From the NCBI GenBank assembly GCA_016710095.1, contig JADJLL010000011.1, forward strand, positions 1 to 64,000: a stretch of 64,000 bases of DNA, in the 5' to 3' direction. Positions 23,974 to 34,187 of the stretch are shown here, piece by piece. The translations under genes and the position numbers were made by a program. Within the stretch, counting starts at the first letter, position 1, and each line of letters begins with the position of its first letter. The stretch comes from Candidatus Eiseniibacteriota bacterium. Its GTDB lineage: Bacteria; Eisenbacteria; RBG-16-71-46. The notes under the pieces are model-generated. The model was not told where the DNA came from. It searched no databases and saw only the letters and a list, made by a program, of their open reading frames with translations.

Positions 23974-26900
23974 ATGATCCACGCCCCACGACCCTCCTCC
24001 GATCCGACATCGCAGGAAGACCGTCACGCGCCCCCACGCGCGACGGCGCTGTGGTGGTTGTTCGCGCGCCTGCTCGCCATCGTCGCGGTGGCCGAACTCG
24101 GCGTGATGTGGGTGCTGAGCCGGCTGTCGCTCACGGGCCTCACCGAGAGCATGGTGGACGCCGCCCTGCTCACGGCGCTGGTCGCGATGCCCGTCTGGTG
24201 GCTGCTCGGGAAGCCGCTGCACCGCACCCGCCATCAGCTCGAGCACGCACAGGACGAGATCGCGCGCGTCGCGACGGAGCACCAGGCGCTCGTGGCGCTG
24301 ATCGACGAGTCCGCGATCCTCGCGGTCGCCGACGCGACCGGGGCGATCACCTATGCGAACGACAACTTCTGCCGCATCTCGGGCTACTCGCGGGAGTTCT
24401 GGCGCGAGATGTTTCGCACGCTCGCCGCTGGCGAGTCGTGGCACGGCGAGATCTGCAACCGCGACAAGTCCGGCGACACGTTCTGGGTGGACACGATCAT
24501 CAGCGCGACGATCGGGCCCGACGGCCTGCCGACGCGCTACCTGTCCATGCGCGTGGACATCACCGAGCGCAAGCGGCAGGAAGAGACGATGCGCTCGCTC
24601 GTCGAAGCGAGTGAGGCGAGCACGAGCCACGAGTTCCTCCGCACGGTGGCGCGCAGTCTCGCCGCGACGCTGCGCACGCGCCACGCGGTGATCGGCGAGA
24701 TCGATCCCGAGCGGCCCGGGCACATCCGCGCGATCGCGGTGTGGAGCGACGGCGCGATCGGCGAACAGTTCGCGTACGCGCTCGAAGGCACTCCGTGCGC
24801 CGAAGTGGTCACGTCGCGCGACGTGTGCCTGATCACGAAGGACGCGCAGCAGCTGTTCCCCGCCGACCGCCTGCTCGCGGACATGGGCGTGCACTGCTAC
24901 GTGGGCGCGCCCCTGCACGACACGAACGGCCAGCCGATCGGCATCGTCGCCGCGCTCGACGACCGCGCGCGCCCGGACCTCGACGGTTCGCGCGCGCTGC
25001 TCACGCTCTACTCCGAACGCATCGCGGCCGAGCTGCGGCGCGTCCGGCTCGAAGCGCAGGTCGTGCGGCTCTCGCGTGCGGTCGAAGCCGCCGCGGACGT
25101 CGTCGTGCTCACCGACCCGTCCGGCGTCATCGAGTACGTGAACCCCGCGTTCACGCGCGTCACCGGCTACGCGTCCGACGAGGCCGTCGGCCGGAACATG
25201 CGCCTGCTCAAGAGCGGCGAGCAGTCCGACGCCTACTACCGCGACATGTGGGCGAACCTCCGCGCCGGAACGACCTGGTCCGGCCGCGTGATCAACCGCC
25301 GCAAGGACGGCTCGCACTACCACGCGTCGCTCAACGTATCGCCGCTGCTCGACGAGCGCCGGCGCGTGACGGGCTACGTCGGCGTGCAGCGCGACGTGAG
25401 CCAGATCGTCGAGAACGAGCGCGCGCTGCACGAGGCCCGCGCCGCGGCGGAGTCGGCGAGCCGCGCGAAGAGCGAGTTCCTCGCCAACATGAGCCACGAG
25501 ATCCGCACGCCGATGAACGGCGTGCTCGGCATGACGCAGCTGCTGCTCGGCACCGGCCTGACGGGCGAGCAGCACGACTACGCACTGACCGTGCGACGCT
25601 CCGCCGAGGCGCTGCTCGCGATCCTCAACGACATCCTCGACTTCTCGAAGATCGAGGCCGGCAAGCTCGGCATCGAGAACGCGCCCTTCGAGTGGGCCGA
25701 CGCCGTCGAGGAAGTCGTCGAACTGCTCGCCGCACGCGCGGAGGAAAAGCAGCTCGCGCTCGTCGTGGGCTGGGACTGCGACCTCCCGCGGCGCGTCGTC
25801 GGCGACGCGGGCCGCCTGCGGCAGATCGTGATGAACCTCGCGGGCAACGCGATCAAGTTCACCGAGCGCGGCCGCGTCGCGATCCACGTCGGGCGCGAGC
25901 CGGCGCCGGAAGGGCGCTGCGTGCTGCGCGTCTCGGTGAGCGACACGGGCATCGGGCTGTCGCCCGAGCAGCGCGACCGGCTGTTCCAGCGCTTCGAACA
26001 GGCGGACAGTTCGACGACGCGCCGCTTCGGCGGCACGGGACTCGGCCTCGCGATCTCGAACGAGCTGTCCCAGATGATGGGCGGCGGCATGGGATGCGAC
26101 AGCGTGCCCGGCGAAGGCTCGACGTTCTGGTTCACGGTCAACCTCGAGGTCGCCGACGGGTCGCCCGCGCTGGGTGAGAGCGGCGCCTCCCTCACGGGCG
26201 CGCACGTGCTGCTCGCGCACGGCGACCACGTGCAGCGCGCGGCGCTGCGCACGCTCCTGCGCGCGCGCGGCGCGGCCGTGCTCGAGGCGGCGAACGCGAC
26301 CGAGGCGCTCGAGGCGGCCGACAACGCCGGTGCGCGCGTGGACCTGATCGCGGTGGAGCGCGCGCTCGTGTCGGGCGACGACGACGCCTGGCTCGCCCGC
26401 CTGCGCGCACGGCCTTCGGTCGTGCAGGCGCGCGTGCTGCTCCTGTCGCCCGTCGGCGCGCGCACCGACGTCGCGCAGCTCGAACGCGGCGGCTTCGCGA
26501 GCTGCCTCGCGCAGCCGCTGCGGCCGCGCCTGTTCCTCACGGCGGCCGAACGCCTCGTGCGCGCCTCGCGCAACGGTGAGCCGCTCACGATCCTCACGCG
26601 GCAGGCGCTGCTCGAGCCGAAGGACGCCTCGCCCTCGGCGGGCACGGAGGCCGCGGCGACGCTCACCGGACTGCGCGTGCTCGTGGCGGAGGACAACCTC
26701 GTGAACCAGCGCGTCGCATCCGGGCTGCTGCGCCGCCTGGGCTGCGAGGTGGACGTGGCCGCCGACGGCAGCCTCGCCGCCGAGCCGCGCGGCGACGCGG
26801 TACGACGCCGTGTTCATGGATTGCCAGATGCCCGTGATGGACGGATACGAATCCACGCGGCGCATCCGCGAGCACGAAGCCGCGACCGGCGCCGCGCGCG

Positions 26901-27076
26901 TTCCGGTGATCGCGTTGACCGCGAGCGCGCTGGTCGGCGATCGCGAGGAATGCCTCGCCGCGGGCATGGACGACTTCCTCACCAAACCGGTGAAGGCCGC
27001 GGAGTTGCGCGCGGCGCTCGAGCGCTGGACGCGCGAGAAGGGCGACGGCCCCGACGAGGTCCGCGCGGCCGCGTGA
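23974..27076 (+). CDS. Membrane hybrid sensor histidine kinase (PAS-GAF-PAS-HK-REC-REC), frameshifted in the last receiver
   Basis: About 1033 residues if one frameshift is repaired; ATG 23974 has GGGAG upstream. Order: two membrane helices (about 20-80), PAS (about 100-205), GAF (about 215-350), PAS (about 355-480), HisKA with His at about 508 in NMSHEIRTPMNG, HATPase_c with GNAIKFTERG, DTGIGLSPEQ and GTGLGLAIS. A first receiver-like domain (about 745-865) lacks the phosphoacceptor (VDLIAVERAL). The second starts LTGLRVLVAEDNLVNQRV; the frame then shifts near 26785-26800, and the rest, with FMDCQMPVMDG and DFLTKPVKA, is read in the next frame to 27076. Without repair, the protein continues out of frame to 27087 and loses its phosphoacceptor Asp. 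Confidence 0.88.
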
Positions 27077-27120
27077 GACGCGGTTGACGGCGACTTCACG
27101 TCCCTCCGCACATTTTCCCG

Positions 27121-27150
27121 TTGACCGCGAGGGGCGCCGTCGCGTTTCAT
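27121..27150 (+). promoter_or_regulatory. Candidate promoter of the methionine leader
   Basis: TTGACC (27121-27126), 18-bp spacer, TTTCAT (27145-27150; 4 of 6 to TATAAT), placing the start of transcription a few nt before the leader ATG at 27161. TTGACC/TTGACG with an 18-bp spacer also precedes ispG and the tRNA gene here. An alternative -35, TTGACG at 27084-27089, would give a longer transcript. Confidence 0.4.
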
Positions 27151-27160
27151 GCCCGGCACG

Positions 27161-27271
27161 ATGAACCGCCACCTTTCCGTTTCCTGCTGCGCGATGCGCT
27201 CGATGTGCATGTCCATGTGTATGGACATGTGCATGTGCACGCACGCGCGGAGACCGGGGAACGGCGAGTAG
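27161..27271 (+). CDS. Met/Cys-rich leader peptide of the metYX-hom operon
   Basis: 36 codons, ATG 27161 to TAG 27269-27271; a start 4 codons earlier (27149) is also in frame. Codons 9-26 read CCAMRSMCMSMCMDMCMC: seven Met and six Cys in 18 residues, in a genome where both are rare. The downstream operon makes methionine from homoserine and sulfide. The tract is followed by a basic tail (THARR), and 26 bp after the stop begins a strong intrinsic terminator, itself 55 bp before metY. This is the textbook layout of ribosome-mediated transcription attenuation: slow translation at Met or Cys codons would prevent the terminator. There is no clear ribosome binding site; near-leaderless translation is possible. 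Function is inferred from sequence. Confidence 0.75.
   Translation: MNRHLSVSCCAMRSMCMSMCMDMCMCTHARRPGNGE
27203..27234 (+). promoter_or_regulatory. Pause-type hairpin inside the leader codons
   Basis: Perfect arms CATGTCCAT (27208-27216) and ATGGACATG (27221-27229) around GTGT. With two G-U pairs the stem extends to 27203-27234. It covers codons 15-25, the Met/Cys tract, in the position of the 1:2 pause hairpin of classical amino-acid attenuators. Confidence 0.6.
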
Positions 27272-27296
27272 CCACACCACACCACGGTTCATCGAG

Positions 27297-27334
27297 ATCC
27301 GCGACGGCGCTGCCGGAGCGGATTTTTTCGTTTT
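27297..27334 (+). terminator. Attenuator (intrinsic terminator) upstream of metY
   Basis: Stem ATCCGC-GA-CGGC (27297-27308), loop GCT, then GCCG-GA-GCGGAT (27312-27323): six plus four pairs flanking a tandem GA/GA mismatch, followed at once by TTTTTT (27323-27328) and TTTT (27331-27334). It lies between the leader stop and metY, so read-through is required for operon expression. CGCGGA at 27246-27251, just after the Met/Cys tract, can pair with TCCGCG (27298-27303) of the left arm and is a candidate antiterminator. Confidence 0.8.
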
Positions 27335-27382
27335 CGGGCGTACGTCGCGGGGCCGGCGGACCGGACACCGGAGGAGAGCGAC

Positions 27383-28705
27383 ATGTCCGCGAGCCCCAAG
27401 ACGCATCGCTACGAGACGCTGCAGGTCCACGCCGGCCAGGAGCCCGCGCCGGGCACGAACGCCCGCGCCGTGCCCATCTACCAGACGACGTCGTACACGT
27501 TCGACGATTCCGAGCACGGCGCGCGGCTCTTCGCGCTGCAGCAGTTCGGGAACATCTACACGCGGATCATGAACCCGACGACGGACGTCTTCGAGAAGCG
27601 CATCGCCGCGCTCGAGGGCGGTGTCGCGGCGGTGGCCACGGCGAGCGGACAGGCCGCGCAGTTCCTCGCGCTCTCCACGATCGCGCAGGCGGGCGACAAC
27701 ATCGTCGCGTCGAGCTTCCTGTACGGCGGCACGTACAACCAGTTCAAGGTCGCGCTGCCGCGGCTCGGGATCGGCGTGAAGTTCGTGGAAGGCGACTCGC
27801 CGGCGGCGTTCGCGAAGGCGATCGACGAGAAGACCAAGGCGCTCTACGTCGAGTCGATCGGCAACCCGGGGTTCAACGTTCCCGACTTCCGCGCGCTCGC
27901 GACGCTCGCGCACGAGCACGGCATTCCGCTCGTCGTGGACAACACGTTCGGCGCCGCCGGCTTCCTCGCGCGGCCGATCGAGCACGGCGCGGACATCGTC
28001 GTCGCGTCGGCGACCAAGTGGATCGGCGGGCACGGCACCGCGATCGGCGGCGTGGTCGTGGACGCCGGCACGTTCGACTGGGGCAACGGCAAGTTCCCGC
28101 TCTTCACCGAGCCCGCGCCGGGCTACCACGGCCTCGACTTCTGGGATGTGTTCGGCCCGAAGGGACCGTTCGGGAACATCGCGTTCGCGATCCGCGCGCG
28201 CGTCGAAGGGCTGCGCGACATCGGCGCGTGCCTCTCGCCCTTCAACTCGTTCCTGCTGCTGCAGGGGCTCGAAACGCTGTCGCTGCGCGTGCAGCGCCAC
28301 GCCGACAACGCGCTCACGCTCGCGCGCTGGCTGAAGGAGCAGGAGGCGGTCGAGTGGGTGTCGTATCCCGGCCTCGAGGAGCATCCCTCCCATGCGCTCG
28401 CGAAGCGCTACCTGAAGCACGGCTTCGGCGGCGTGCTCACGTTCGGCGTGAAGGGCGGGCGCGAATCGGCGCGGCGCGTGATCGACTCGCTGAAGCTCGC
28501 GAGCCATCTCGCGAACGTCGGCGACGCGAAGACGCTCGTGATCCACCCCGCGTCCACGACGCACCAGCAGTTGTCCGACGACGAGCAGCGCGCGAGCGGC
28601 GTGAAGCCGGAGCTCATTCGCGTGTCGGTCGGCATCGAGCACATCGACGACATCCGCGAAGACTTCGCCCAGGCGCTGGCGGCCGCGGTGGAGGTGCCGG
28701 CATGA
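27383..28705 (+). CDS. metY: O-acetylhomoserine sulfhydrylase (aminocarboxypropyltransferase)
   Basis: 440 residues, the usual length for MetY. Makes L-homocysteine from O-acetylhomoserine and sulfide. Cys/Met-metabolism PLP family: ETLQVHAGQEPAPGTNARAVPIYQTTSY at the N-terminus, NIYTRIMNPTTDVFEKRIAALEGG, PLP-stacking and Asp residues in VVDNTFGA, and the PLP Lys at about 212 in ASATKWIGGHGTAIGG. GGAGGAG lies 6 nt before ATG 27383. Its stop overlaps the metX start as ATGA. Expression is probably set by the leader/attenuator upstream. Confidence 0.96.
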   Translation: MSASPKTHRYETLQVHAGQEPAPGTNARAVPIYQTTSYTFDDSEHGARLFALQQFGNIYTRIMNPTTDVFEKRIAALEGGVAAVATASGQAAQFLALSTIAQAGDNIVASSFLYGGTYNQFKVALPRLGIGVKFVEGDSPAAFAKAIDEKTKALYVESIGNPGFNVPDFRALATLAHEHGIPLVVDNTFGAAGFLARPIEHGADIVVASATKWIGGHGTAIGGVVVDAGTFDWGNGKFPLFTEPAPGYHGLDFWDVFGPKGPFGNIAFAIRARVEGLRDIGACLSPFNSFLLLQGLETLSLRVQRHADNALTLARWLKEQEAVEWVSYPGLEEHPSHALAKRYLKHGFGGVLTFGVKGGRESARRVIDSLKLASHLANVGDAKTLVIHPASTTHQQLSDDEQRASGVKPELIRVSVGIEHIDDIREDFAQALAAAVEVPA

Positions 28706-29763
28706 GCGTCACACGCACCGAAGGGTCCGCGCCCAGCACGATCACCCTGCGCGGGCCCTTCACGCTCGAGAGCGGCGACGTGCTGCCGTCGCTCACGATC
28801 GCCTTCCACACGTGGGGGAAGCGCTCCCCCGCGGGCGACAACGCGGTCGTCGTCTGCCACGCGCTCACGGGCTCGTCCGACGCGGCGCAGTGGTGGCCGG
28901 CGCTCATCGGCCCCGGCCGCGCGCTCGATCCGTGCGAGGACTACATCGTCTGCGCGAACGTGCTCGGCGGCTGCTACGGCACGACCGGCCCGTCGTCGCT
29001 CGCGAGCGACGGCCGGCCGTGGGGCCCGCGCTTCCCGCGCGTCACCGTGCGCGACATCGTGCGCGCGCAGCAGCGGCTGCTCGACGCGCTCGGCGTGACG
29101 CGCGTGCGGCTCGTGATCGGCGGCTCGCTCGGCGGCATGCAGGCGCTCGAGTGGGCGCTGCTCGACTCGGGCGTCGAGCGGGCGGCGATCATCGCGGCGC
29201 CCGCGCAGCACGACGCCTGGGCGATCGCGTGGAGCGACGCGCAGCGGCGCGTGCTCGCCGCGGTGCCGCACGACGACGAGTTCGGGCACCGCGCCGGGCT
29301 CGCGGCGGCGCGCGCGATCGCGATGATCTCGTACCGGCATCCCGATTCGTTCGCGAAGCGCTTCGCACGCACCGCGGGCGAGGACCGCGACTTCGCGGTG
29401 CAGGACTGGCTCGGCGCGCACGGCGACAAGCTCGCCGCGCGCTTCGACCGGCACACGTACCTCGGGCTGCTCGCGGCCATGGACTCGCACGACGTCGGCC
29501 GCGGCCGGGGTGGCGCCGAACGCGCGCTGCGCGCGCTCGACAAGCCCGCCCTCGTCGTGTCGCTGAAGAGCGACCTGCTGTACCCGGCCGCGAGCGTGGA
29601 GCGGATCGCGGAGTGGCTGCCGCAGGGCGAGCTCGCGCGGCTCGAGTCGCCGCACGGTCACGACGCGTTCCTGATCGAGCAGGGCGAGGTGGCGGCGCTC
29701 GTGCAGAACTTCCGCCGCCGCCACGAATCGCCGCTGCGGCTGGCCGCCGGAGGTGGCGCATGA
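28702..29763 (+). CDS. metX: Homoserine O-acetyltransferase
   Basis: 353 residues, alpha/beta-hydrolase fold. Transfers acetyl (or succinyl in some members) from acyl-CoA to homoserine, feeding MetY. Nucleophile Ser at about 142 in IGGSLGGMQALEW, catalytic Asp at about 291 (SDLLYP) and His at about 320 (HGHDAFL). The oxyanion region (LTGSSDAAQWWPALIGPG) and NVLGGCYGTTGPSS are typical. ATGA overlaps on both sides couple it to metY and hom. The acyl donor cannot be told from motifs alone; pairing with MetY favours acetyl-CoA. Confidence 0.95.
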   Translation: MSVTRTEGSAPSTITLRGPFTLESGDVLPSLTIAFHTWGKRSPAGDNAVVVCHALTGSSDAAQWWPALIGPGRALDPCEDYIVCANVLGGCYGTTGPSSLASDGRPWGPRFPRVTVRDIVRAQQRLLDALGVTRVRLVIGGSLGGMQALEWALLDSGVERAAIIAAPAQHDAWAIAWSDAQRRVLAAVPHDDEFGHRAGLAAARAIAMISYRHPDSFAKRFARTAGEDRDFAVQDWLGAHGDKLAARFDRHTYLGLLAAMDSHDVGRGRGGAERALRALDKPALVVSLKSDLLYPAASVERIAEWLPQGELARLESPHGHDAFLIEQGEVAALVQNFRRRHESPLRLAAGGGA

Positions 29764-30923
29764 GCGGCGACCGTCGCATACCTGTGGAGGCGCCCGCGCC
29801 GGCGGGCGAGCCGCGGCGCATCGGCGTCGCGCTCGCGGGCGCGAGCGGGCGCGTGGGACGGGCGTTCGCCGCGCTGCTCGCGGCGCGCACGGATGCGTTG
29901 CGCACGCGCGGGCTCGAACTGCCGCTCGTCGGCGTGGCGCGCTCGCGCGGCTGGCGCTGGGACGCGGCCGGCCTCGCGCACTCGGGCCCGCACGACGGGT
30001 TCGCGGGCGCCGCGGCGGGTTCGATCGCGGGCTTCCTCGAGCGTGCTCGCGCCCACGACGGCCCGCTCGTGCTCGTGGACTGCACCGCGAGCGAGGACGT
30101 CGCGGCCGCCTCGCCCGCGTTGCTCGCGGACGGCATCGCGGTCGTGACGGCGAACAAGCTCGGCAGCGCGGGCACGCTCGCGCGCTGGCGCGAGCTGCAC
30201 GCGAACGCCACCGCCGGCGCGGCGCCCTACCGGCACTCGGCCACGGTCGGCGCGGGCATGCCCGTGCTCGCGACCGTGCGGCGGCTGCGGCGGCGCGGCG
30301 AGCGCGTGCGCACGCTGCGCGCCGTGCTGTCGGGCTCGCTGTCCGCCGTGCTGTCGGCGGTGCAGGACGGCGCGGCGTTCTCGGACGCGGTGGCGGACGC
30401 GCGCGCGCGTGGCTGCACCGAGCCGCATCCGGGCGACGACCTCTCGGGCGAGGACGTCGCGCGCAAACTGCTGATCGTGCTGCGCGAGGGCGGGCTGCCC
30501 GTCGAGCGCGCGCAGCTGCGCGTCGAGCCGCTCGTGCCCGCGGGACTGCTGCGCGAGCGCGACCCGGAAGCGTTCCTGCGTGCGCTGCCTTCGTTCGACG
30601 ACGCGTGGCGCGCGCGCGCCGAGGACGCGGCGCGCTCGGGGCGCAGGCTCGCGTTCGTCGCGGAGTTCGACGGGACGCTCGCACGCGCCGAAGTGCGCGC
30701 GCTGCCCGAGTCGGACACGCTCGCGACGCTGCGCCCCGGCGAGAACCGCGTCGAACTCACGACCGACGTGCACGACACCGTGCCGCTCGCGATCTCGGGT
30801 CCGGGCGCGGGCCCGGAGGTGACCGCGGCGAACGTGCTTTCGGACCTGCTCGACGTCGCGCGCGGCGCCTGGGGCGCGCGCTACGACGCGGAAGGAGGAG
30901 TCAGCCGCGCCGCGAGCGCGTGA
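29760..30923 (+). CDS. hom: Homoserine dehydrogenase
   Basis: 387 residues, without an aspartokinase or ACT domain. Reduces aspartate semialdehyde to homoserine. NAD(P)-binding IGVALAGASGRVGRAFAALL near the N-terminus; LVDCTASEDVAA; AVVTANKLGS; the central catalytic stretch SATVGAGMPVLATVRRL; LSGSLSAVLSAVQDGAAFSDAVADARARG; and the closing SGPGAGPEVTAANVLSDLLDVA, as in the C-terminal half of ThrA/MetL. Having no ACT domain, it is not expected to be threonine-inhibited, so control by the upstream attenuator would be especially useful. The last 43 bp overlap the convergent ankyrin gene. Confidence 0.93.
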   Translation: MSGDRRIPVEAPAPAGEPRRIGVALAGASGRVGRAFAALLAARTDALRTRGLELPLVGVARSRGWRWDAAGLAHSGPHDGFAGAAAGSIAGFLERARAHDGPLVLVDCTASEDVAAASPALLADGIAVVTANKLGSAGTLARWRELHANATAGAAPYRHSATVGAGMPVLATVRRLRRRGERVRTLRAVLSGSLSAVLSAVQDGAAFSDAVADARARGCTEPHPGDDLSGEDVARKLLIVLREGGLPVERAQLRVEPLVPAGLLRERDPEAFLRALPSFDDAWRARAEDAARSGRRLAFVAEFDGTLARAEVRALPESDTLATLRPGENRVELTTDVHDTVPLAISGPGAGPEVTAANVLSDLLDVARGAWGARYDAEGGVSRAASA

Positions 30924-31452
30924 TGCCCGGCCTCGGCGGCGAGATCGGCGGCCGTACGGCCGTCTTCGGCGCGCACGTCGAGGCTCGCCTCGTGCGCGAG
31001 CAGAAGGTCGACGAGCGGTTCGAACCCGTGCTTCGCCGCCGACATGAGCGCGGTCCAGCCCTGGTGCTGTGGCGCGTCCGGCGGCGCGCCGCCTTCGAGC
31101 AGCACCCGACAGGTCTCGACGCTGCGCGCGGCCGCGGCGCTGTGCAGCGGCTGCACGGCCATCGGGTTGTCCGAGACGGCGGTGACGTCGGCGCCGGCCC
31201 CGATCAGCAGGGCGGCGGCCTCGGGCCGCGAGAAGAACGCCGCGAAGTGCAGCGCCGTGAAGCCGTCACCGGCAGGGCGGCGCGCATGGCTTCGCTCACC
31301 TCCGGCAATCCCACGTAGAGCGACCACATGAGCGCGGACACACCGCCGCCGTCGCGTTCGAAGGCGGCGCCCGGATGCTCGGCGAGCAGCGCGAGCGTAC
31401 GCGCGGTGTCGGCGGACTTGATCCGTACGATCAGGTCGGGATCCTTCTGCAT
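30881..31452 (-). CDS. Ankyrin-repeat protein (frameshifted)
   Basis: About 190 residues when one missing base is restored. Starts MQKDPDLIVRIKSADTARTL at ATG 31452 and contains about four ankyrin repeats: SALMWSLYVGLPEVSEAM, then after the frame change GFTALHFAAFFSRPEAAALL, QPLHSAAAARSVETCRVLL and WTALMSAAKHGFEPLVDLL, ending with a capping repeat. The change of frame lies near 31268-31276 (CTGCCGGTGACG on the coding strand) and fits loss of one base. Cytoplasmic protein-interaction module of unknown partner. The 3' end overlaps hom by 43 bp, convergently. Confidence 0.8.
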
Positions 31453-31539
31453 GACGGGCCTCCGGGGTTCGAGACGGAACGGAAGTCCGGCACTCTGGCA
31501 CCTCCCGCCGGGCTCCGTCCACGCCCGAATGCGCCGCGT

Positions 31540-31569
31540 TTGACGGGGCCCGGAGCCGCCCCATAGCCT
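31540..31569 (+). promoter_or_regulatory. Promoter of ispG, probably leaderless
   Basis: TTGACG (31540-31545), 18-bp spacer, TAGCCT (31564-31569), then exactly 7 nt to ATG 31577. Transcription would begin at or next to the start codon, and no ribosome binding site is present. Confidence 0.6.
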
Positions 31570-31576
31570 GCCGCCC

Positions 31577-32820
<1,244 letters not shown>

Positions 32821-32824
<4 letters not shown>

Positions 32825-34187
32825 CGCTTCAACGCCGCCAGCACGTCCTTCGCGAACGCGGTCAGCGACGGATCGCGCGCGCCCATGACGAGCACGAGGT
32901 CGCCCTCGCGCGCCTCGGCCGCGATGCGATCGGCGAGCCATTCCCGCGACGGCGCGAACTCGGCCCTCGCGCCACGCGCGGCCATGTCGCGCACGAGGTC
33001 GGCGCTCGAGAAGTCGCGCAGCGCCGTGCCGCCCGCGTAGAACACCTCGAGCATCCACACGCGGTCCTGCGCGCGCAGCTCGGTGACGAACGTCTCGACG
33101 AAGTCCTCGCGCAGGAAGCGCGTCGGGCCGTAGCCGTGCGGCTGGTAGATCGCGAACACGCGCGCGCCGCGCAGGCGCGCCGTGGCGAGCGCGGCGCGGA
33201 TCTTGGCCGGGTTGTGCGCGAAGTCGTCGATCACCTCGACGCCGCGCGCGATCCCGAGCGACTGGAAGCGCCGCGACACACCGCGGAACGCCGCGAGCGG
33301 CGCCACGAGCCGCGACGCGTCCACGCCGAGCGCGCGGCACGCGGCGATCGCGGCGAGCGCGTTCTCGACGTTGTGCTCACCCGGCACGGGCAGCGTGAAG
33401 CGCACGCCGTCCACCGTGAACGTACTGCCGTGCGTGCCGAGTTCGACGTCGCGGCCGCGCACGTCCGCCCGGGCGCCGAAGCCGAACACGAGCGAGCCGT
33501 CGCGCAGCGTACCGAGGGCGTCGTCCTCACCGCACACGAAGCGCTCGCGCGTGCGCGTGCGCAGCGTCGCGAACATGGCCGCGACCTCGGACTCCGTCTT
33601 GTGGTCGCGCGACAGGTTGAGCGCCATGCCGATCGCGGGCTGGTAGCGCACGAGCGAGCCGTCGCTCTCGTCGGCCTCGACGACCAGCGGGCCCGCTCCC
33701 GCCCACGCGTTGCCCCACAGCCCTTCGGCCTGCAGCAACGACAGCTCGCCGCCGGTGACGACCGAAGGGTCCTCGCCCGCGCCGCGCAGCGCCTCGAACG
33801 TCATCGCGACGACGGTCGACTTGCCGCTGGTGCCGCTCACCGCGATCGAGCGCGATTCGGCGACCCAGTGCGCGAGCATCTCCGAGCGATGGACGAGCGG
33901 CAGGCCGCGCCGCTTCGCGACCGCGAAGTCCGGCACCTGCTCCTCGACGGCGGTGGACACCACGACCGCGGCGCAATCGCCTTCGGCGCCGCTGCCGTCC
34001 TGAGGATGAATCGTGACGCCGAGCCGTTCGAGCTGCGCGCGCGCCTCGGGGCGCTCGCCGCGGTCGAAGCCGCGGTCGCTGCCGCTCGCGCGCCGCCGCG
34101 CATCGCCTGGAACTGCGCGAGCGCGCTCATGCCGCTGCCGCCGACGCCCGCATAGTGGAAGCGCGCGGACGAACGCGGATCCGGCAT
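32821..34187 (-). CDS. MurC/Mpl-type UDP-N-acetylmuramate ligase, fused in frame to an upstream L,D-transpeptidase; one frameshift
   Basis: About 455 residues from MPDPRSSARFHYAG at 34187. The Rossmann part FHYAGVGGSGMSALAQFQAMRGG is read in one frame; near 34105-34112 a missing base shifts to SGSDRGFDRGERPEA in the next. The rest is complete: ATP loop SGTSGKSTVVAM, VVEADESDGSL, LNLSRDHKTE, and the C-terminal domain with EVIDDFAHNPAKI and GARVFAIYQPHGYG. It joins an amino acid or peptide to UDP-MurNAc in peptidoglycan synthesis (MurC) or recycling (Mpl); the EADESDGS box favours MurC-like chemistry, so I leave the name open. No stop codon separates it from the L,D-transpeptidase encoded before it. 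Confidence 0.82.

Noticed and set aside
26785..26830. Programmed ribosomal frameshift in the hybrid kinase
   Set aside because: No slippery heptamer plus pseudoknot is evident, and unrelated genes including map have similar single-base shifts.
27185..27240. Alternating TGCATG-type repeat as a CRISPR or simple-sequence repeat
   Set aside because: There is no unit-spacer structure; the repetition follows from alternating Met and Cys codons.
23707..27285. Very long open frame on the minus strand opposite the hybrid kinase
   Set aside because: His/Arg/Glu/Val-rich composition with no domain; a typical antisense shadow of a GC-rich gene read in the complementary frame.
27077..27382. SAM riboswitch or T-box upstream of metY
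   Set aside because: No conserved SAM-I/II core or T-box sequence was seen, and the terminator is explained by the leader-peptide arrangement. A covariance-model search would settle this.
27121..27400. Frame across the methionine leader reading DVHVHVYGHVHVHA
   Set aside because: It is a shifted reading of the Met/Cys codons; the 36-codon frame has a matching stop, terminator and operon function.
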